Positions 6,366 through 9,068 of a DNA stretch of 9,068 bases are shown here, one piece after another; the stretch's first letter is position 1; each line of letters starts with the position of its first letter. A model generated the notes under the pieces. The model did not search any database. It was given only the letters and a program-made list of their open reading frames with translations, and was not told the origin of the DNA. A program made the translations under genes and the position numbers. Source of the DNA: CAZQYC01 sp043746555 (GTDB lineage: Bacteria > Pseudomonadota > Gammaproteobacteria > Steroidobacterales > Steroidobacteraceae); NCBI GenBank assembly GCA_043746555.1, contig JAYTQU010000347.1:1-9068 (forward strand). Direction: 5' to 3'.

Positions 6366-7793
6366 TTAGATAACCTTGCCCGGATTCATCAGCCCTTTCG
6401 GGTCAAGCGCTTTTTTGATTGCGCGCATGACGTCCATCTCAACGGGGCTCTTGTAGTGCGCCAGCTCGTTACGCTTGAGCTGACCAATGCCGTGTTCGGC
6501 GGCGATGCTGCCGCGATACTTCGCCACGATATCGTGTACAGCGCGATTCACCTGCGGAGTCATCGCTATGAATTCAACCGGATCGCAGCGATCCGGTTGA
6601 CAAAGATTGAAATGCAGATTGCCGTCGCCCAAATGGCCGAACGAAATCACGCGGCCGTTCGGGACGAGCATGAGCATCGCGGCTGAGCCTTCCTTCACGA
6701 GTGCCGGGATGTCGGTGATAGGAACCGACACGTCGTGTTTGATGCTCGCGCCTGCTTGTCGTTCGCCGTCGGGAATTTGTTCGCGCATGCGCCAGAAAGC
6801 GAGTCGCTGCGCTTCGTTTTGCGCAAGTAATGCATCGTCGATGAGCGCGGCTTCGATTGCCGCGCCTAAACTGGTTTCGATGGCTTCGGCAAGTGCGGGA
6901 TCGTTGCGCGCGCTTTGAATTTCGATTAGCACATACCAATCGTGCTTGCGATCGAACGGATCGGAAATACCTTTGAGGTACTTCAATTCGAAGTCGATGA
7001 CGATTCTCGGCATCACTTCGAAGGTCGTGATTGCATCGCCGCTCGCGGTGCGCAGTTGCGCGAGTAAATCGATTGCGCCTTCTAAGGAATTAAGTGCGAC
7101 CAGTGCAGTGACGACAGTTTTCGGCTGCGGAAACAATTTCAACGTGGCGGCGGTGATGATGCCGAGCGTGCCTTCCGCGCCGATGAATAAATCGCGCACG
7201 TCGTAACCGGCGTTGTCTTTACGCAGCGCTTGCAAACTATCGAGTACTCGGCCATCGGCCAGCACGACTTCCAGACCCAACACCAAGCTGCGCGCCATCC
7301 CGTAGCGGACGACTGCGGTGCCGCCTGCGTTGGTGGAAAGATTGCCGCCGAGCTGACACGATCCTTCCGAGCCCAAGCTCAACGGAAAAAAGCGATCCGC
7401 TTGCTCTGCGGTCTTTTGCAATTCCGCCAACACGCAACCCGCTTCCACTGTCATCGCGTAATTAAGCGCATCGATGCTGCGAATCTTGCGCATGCGCGAT
7501 AGCGACACAACAACCTGTGAGCCATCGGCACTCGGCGTGGCACCACCGCAGTAACCGGTGTTGCCGCCCGACGGCACCACAGCAATATTGTTCGCGTAGC
7601 ACAGCGCCAGAATCTCCGCGACCTGCTGCGTTGAGCTGGGTCGCAATACCAATGGCGTCTTGCCGCGAAAAATTTTGCGATGATCGATCAAGTAGGGAGC
7701 GATGTCGTCTGCTAGTTCCAAATACCCGTCGACGCCGACGATGTCGCGAAGCTTTTGCAGTGTGGGTGTGGCGATGTTCATGACCGTGATCAT
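6366..7793 (-). CDS. FAD-binding oxidoreductase, D-2-hydroxyacid dehydrogenase type (GlcD/D2HGDH-like)
   Basis: This 475-residue flavoprotein belongs to the VAO/PCMH superfamily, with an FAD_binding_4 domain followed by the C-terminal domain of glycolate oxidase GlcD, D-lactate dehydrogenase and D-2-hydroxyglutarate dehydrogenase. FAD-binding segments are VVPSGGNTGYCGGA at 72-85, LGSEGSCQLGGNLSTNAGG at 140-158 and GAEGTLGIITAATLKLFPQP at 205-224. In the C-terminal half, WRMREQ (334-339) and K352 correspond to the region of substrate-binding Arg/Lys in human D2HGDH. H387 and H394 (FGHLGDGNLHFN) and E433-H434 (AEHGIGQ) match its metal-site residues. NPGKVI at the end is typical. It probably oxidises a D-2-hydroxyacid to the 2-oxoacid; which one cannot be told. 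The start is ATG 7793, but ATG 7781 (MNIATPTLQKL) is equally good, as neither has a clear ribosome binding site. The gene converges on the pseudogene 27 bp away. Confidence 0.92.
   Translation of the reverse strand: MITVMNIATPTLQKLRDIVGVDGYLELADDIAPYLIDHRKIFRGKTPLVLRPSSTQQVAEILALCYANNIAVVPSGGNTGYCGGATPSADGSQVVVSLSRMRKIRSIDALNYAMTVEAGCVLAELQKTAEQADRFFPLSLGSEGSCQLGGNLSTNAGGTAVVRYGMARSLVLGLEVVLADGRVLDSLQALRKDNAGYDVRDLFIGAEGTLGIITAATLKLFPQPKTVVTALVALNSLEGAIDLLAQLRTASGDAITTFEVMPRIVIDFELKYLKGISDPFDRKHDWYVLIEIQSARNDPALAEAIETSLGAAIEAALIDDALLAQNEAQRLAFWRMREQIPDGERQAGASIKHDVSVPITDIPALVKEGSAAMLMLVPNGRVISFGHLGDGNLHFNLCQPDRCDPVEFIAMTPQVNRAVHDIVAKYRGSIAAEHGIGQLKRNELAHYKSPVEMDVMRAIKKALDPKGLMNPGKVI
6574..6600. 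repeat. Perfect 12-bp inverted repeat inside the FAD oxidoreductase gene
   Basis: TCAACCGGATCG (6574-6585) and CGATCCGGTTGA (6589-6600) are perfect complements around a 3-base loop. On the coding (minus) strand the sequence encodes part of QPDRCDPVE, just after the metal-site HFN segment. It has no adjacent T-run, so it is not a standard terminator. Confidence 0.85.
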
Positions 7794-7909
7794 ACCGGTT
7801 CGCTAGCACCAACGTCTGGCGCGTCAAATAGGAGAGCGGCTTTCCATTTAACTTTGAGTTACAAATGCCGAGTCGTTAGGGCGCGGGATTAGGCAAGTAC
7901 CGACTAAAG

Positions 7910-7937
7910 TTGACGTTCTCAAGACGTACTCTACGAT
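7910..7937 (+). promoter_or_regulatory. Candidate sigma-70 promoter upstream of the SDR gene
   Basis: TTGACG (7910-7915, five of six consensus bases) is followed after 16 bp by TACGAT (7932-7937, four of six). The start codon is 137 bp downstream, implying a leader of about 130 nt. A second possible -10, TACACT at 8025-8030, is closer to the gene but lacks a good -35. Assignment is tentative. Confidence 0.35.
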
Positions 7938-7960
7938 TCATTCAGCAGGTTTCATTCAGC
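7937..7960. repeat. 10-bp direct repeat in the divergent spacer
   Basis: TTCATTCAGC occurs at 7937-7946 and again at 7951-7960, a 14-bp period. The first copy begins at the last base of the candidate -10 hexamer, so both copies would lie around the transcription start. This placement suits a regulator-binding site, but two copies of a 10-mer could also be chance. Confidence 0.4.
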
Positions 7961-8060
7961 GAAAAAAAGTTCTTGTCCGTCGAGGCGATCTTTGTTTCGC
8001 CACCTATTTCGATTCAGTCGCGAGTACACTACGGGCCTCTAAATACTACGAATCCCACTT

Positions 8061-8066
8061 GAGGAG
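8061..8066 (+). promoter_or_regulatory. Strong ribosome binding site of the SDR gene
   Basis: GAGGAG lies 7 nt before ATG 8074. It is the clearest Shine-Dalgarno sequence in the window and fixes the SDR start. Confidence 0.85.
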
Positions 8067-8073
8067 TTGACGC

Positions 8074-8841
8074 ATGAGTCTGTTCGATCTCACCGGCAAA
8101 GTAGCCGTGATTACCGGTTCGTCTCGCGGCATCGGTCGCGCTATTGCCGAGCGTATGGCGGAGCAGGGTGCCAACGTGGTGATTTCTTCGCGCAAGCCCG
8201 GACCGTGCGAAGAAGTGGCGGCTCAGATCAACAAAACGCGCGGTCGCAAAGCGGCCATTGCGGTTCCGGCGAGTATTTCCTCGAAACAAGACTTGCAAAA
8301 TCTAGTGAACGAAACCAATCGCGAGTTCGGCAAGATCGACATCGTCGTATGCAACGCAGCATCCAATCCTCATTTTGGTTCCATGAGTACGATTGCCGAC
8401 GACGCATTTCGCAAAGTGATGGACAACAACGTGTTGGCAAATCACTGGCTAATTCAGATGGTGCTGCCGCAAATGATCGAACGGAAAGACGGCGCGGTGA
8501 TCATCGTGTCTTCGATCGGCGGTCTGCGTGGTTCTCCGGTGATTGGAACCTACAACATTTCCAAAGCGGCCGACTTCCAGCTTGCGCGCAATTTGGCGGT
8601 GGAAAACGGCCCCAACAATATTCGTGTCAACTGCATTGCGCCCGGGCTGATCAAAACCGACTTTGCGAAAGCATTGTGGGAAGACCCGGACATTCTAAAA
8701 CGATCGACGCAGAATGCGCCGCTGCGCCGCATCGGCGAGCCCGATGAAATCGCCGGCGCCGCCGTGTTCTTGGCGAGCAAGGCCGGCGCTTTCATGACCG
8801 GGCAAGCAATTGTGATCGATGGCGGCGTCACGATCGCCTAA
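8074..8841 (+). CDS. Short-chain dehydrogenase/reductase (classical SDR)
   Basis: The 255-residue product is a full-length classical SDR, an NAD(P)-dependent oxidoreductase with a Rossmann fold, expected to be cytoplasmic and tetrameric. TGSSRGIG at 14-21 is the dinucleotide-binding motif. SSRK at 38-41 places a basic residue after the second strand, which favours NADP(H). NAAS at 94-97 is the usual NNAG variant. The catalytic set is N119, S147, Y160 and K164 (YNISK). IAPGLIKTDF at 188-197 and GQAIVIDGG at 243-251 are standard C-terminal SDR motifs. The overall look is of the DHRS4-like/fabG-like subgroup, but the substrate cannot be told from sequence. A longer-looking overlapping frame (8067-8747) is Arg/Ser-rich and is a shadow. 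slyX starts 24 bp downstream, so the two may share a transcript. Confidence 0.93.
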   Translation: MSLFDLTGKVAVITGSSRGIGRAIAERMAEQGANVVISSRKPGPCEEVAAQINKTRGRKAAIAVPASISSKQDLQNLVNETNREFGKIDIVVCNAASNPHFGSMSTIADDAFRKVMDNNVLANHWLIQMVLPQMIERKDGAVIIVSSIGGLRGSPVIGTYNISKAADFQLARNLAVENGPNNIRVNCIAPGLIKTDFAKALWEDPDILKRSTQNAPLRRIGEPDEIAGAAVFLASKAGAFMTGQAIVIDGGVTIA

Positions 8842-8865
8842 CTGAGACTAGAGCCAAAATCGTTC

Positions 8866-9068
8866 ATGAACACCGCCATCGAACGATTGGAATCGAAAAT
8901 CGCTTATCTTGAAAGCGCCAACAACGAATTGAGCGATGTGGTTTATCGTCAGCAACGCGAACTCGATGAATTGCGAGTTCGCGTCGCGGCGTTGATCGAA
9001 CGACTTTCAGGGATGAGAGAAGATCCGACGGCTTATACGCCGGAACAAGAGCGTCCACCGCACTATTA
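8866..9068 (+). CDS. slyX: SlyX family protein (reaches the window edge)
   Basis: ATG 8866 opens a 67-codon frame that ends with CAC TAT and two bases, TA, at the window edge. The stop is therefore probably one base beyond it. The short acidic product begins with heptad-like leucine spacing (ERLESKIAYLESANNELSD, then ELDELRVRVAALIERL), a predicted coiled coil over residues 5-47. It ends in PPHY, the C-terminal signature of SlyX (DUF/PF04102-type) proteins. Length of about 70 residues is normal for the family. The function of SlyX is not established; it is named for its location beside slyD in E. coli, a context not seen here. The ribosome binding site is weak, so it may depend on translation of the SDR gene upstream. 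Confidence 0.85.
   Translation, partial: MNTAIERLESKIAYLESANNELSDVVYRQQRELDELRVRVAALIERLSGMREDPTAYTPEQERPPHY

Larger units (their letters stand above)
7794..8073. other. Divergent spacer between FAD oxidoreductase and SDR genes
   Basis: These 280 bp contain no gene that I can support. They should hold the promoters of both flanking genes. The promoter-like hexamers, the 10-bp direct repeat and the SDR ribosome binding site are listed separately. A seven-A run lies at 7962-7968. No convincing promoter was found for the minus-strand gene. Confidence 0.5.

Noticed and set aside
6966..7206. Plus-strand frames antisense to the FAD oxidoreductase
   Set aside because: They are shadows of a long gene with clear FAD-binding and metal-site motifs on the minus strand.
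7800..7827. TTGACG (minus strand, 7822-7827) as promoter of the FAD oxidoreductase
   Set aside because: The only hexamer at the right distance (TAGCGA) matches the -10 consensus at two of six positions.
7937..7960. Direct repeat as a CRISPR or integron array
   Set aside because: Only two 10-bp copies with a 4-bp gap; no array, no leader, no associated genes.
8067..8747. 226-codon plus-strand frame overlapping the SDR gene
   Set aside because: It is rich in Arg, Ser and Gln, has no family motif, and lies in another frame of a gene with intact SDR motifs and a strong ribosome binding site.

Overview
The window looks like chromosomal DNA of a proteobacterium, most likely a gammaproteobacterium. 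It encodes a fused three-activity siroheme synthase (CysG), an iron-sulfur type adenylylsulfate reductase (CysH) and a SlyX-family coiled-coil protein. Base composition is moderately GC-rich and fairly even. The taxonomic placement is inferred from gene content only. No tRNA, rRNA or CRISPR array was seen.

Layout. Bases 1-459 hold the 3' part of an alpha/beta hydrolase of the monoacylglycerol lipase/lysophospholipase type. Convergent to it (543-1100, minus) is a small, probably exported protein with an FG-GAP-like calcium loop, whose N-terminus may be frameshifted. Bases 1313-4675 form an assimilatory sulfur block on the plus strand: cysH, cysG and a cysteine synthase. A double-hairpin palindromic repeat lies between cysG and the synthase. 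Bases 4676-5029 contain only weak minus-strand small ORFs. Bases 5030-6338 hold a DUF3089-type secreted alpha/beta hydrolase broken twice: by a 144-bp terminal-inverted-repeat element and by an in-frame TAG. Convergent to it is an intact FAD-binding oxidoreductase (6366-7793, minus). A 280-bp divergent spacer with promoter-like and direct-repeat sequences follows. Then come a short-chain dehydrogenase (8074-8841) and slyX (8866 to the window edge).

How the genes work together. CysH reduces adenylylsulfate to sulfite. CysG makes siroheme, the cofactor of sulfite reductase. The cysteine synthase fixes sulfide into cysteine. The missing steps (ATP sulfurylase, sulfite reductase) are not in this window. 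The hydrolases, the FAD enzyme and the SDR are not obviously linked to sulfur metabolism.

I found no convincing new multi-gene system. The most notable item is the small non-autonomous element in the DUF3089 gene: removing the element plus one 4-bp target copy (148 bp) restores the reading frame exactly. Other points worth a look are a perfect 12-bp inverted repeat inside the FAD oxidoreductase gene, the double hairpin ahead of the cysteine synthase, and the suspected frameshift at the start of the secreted protein gene.
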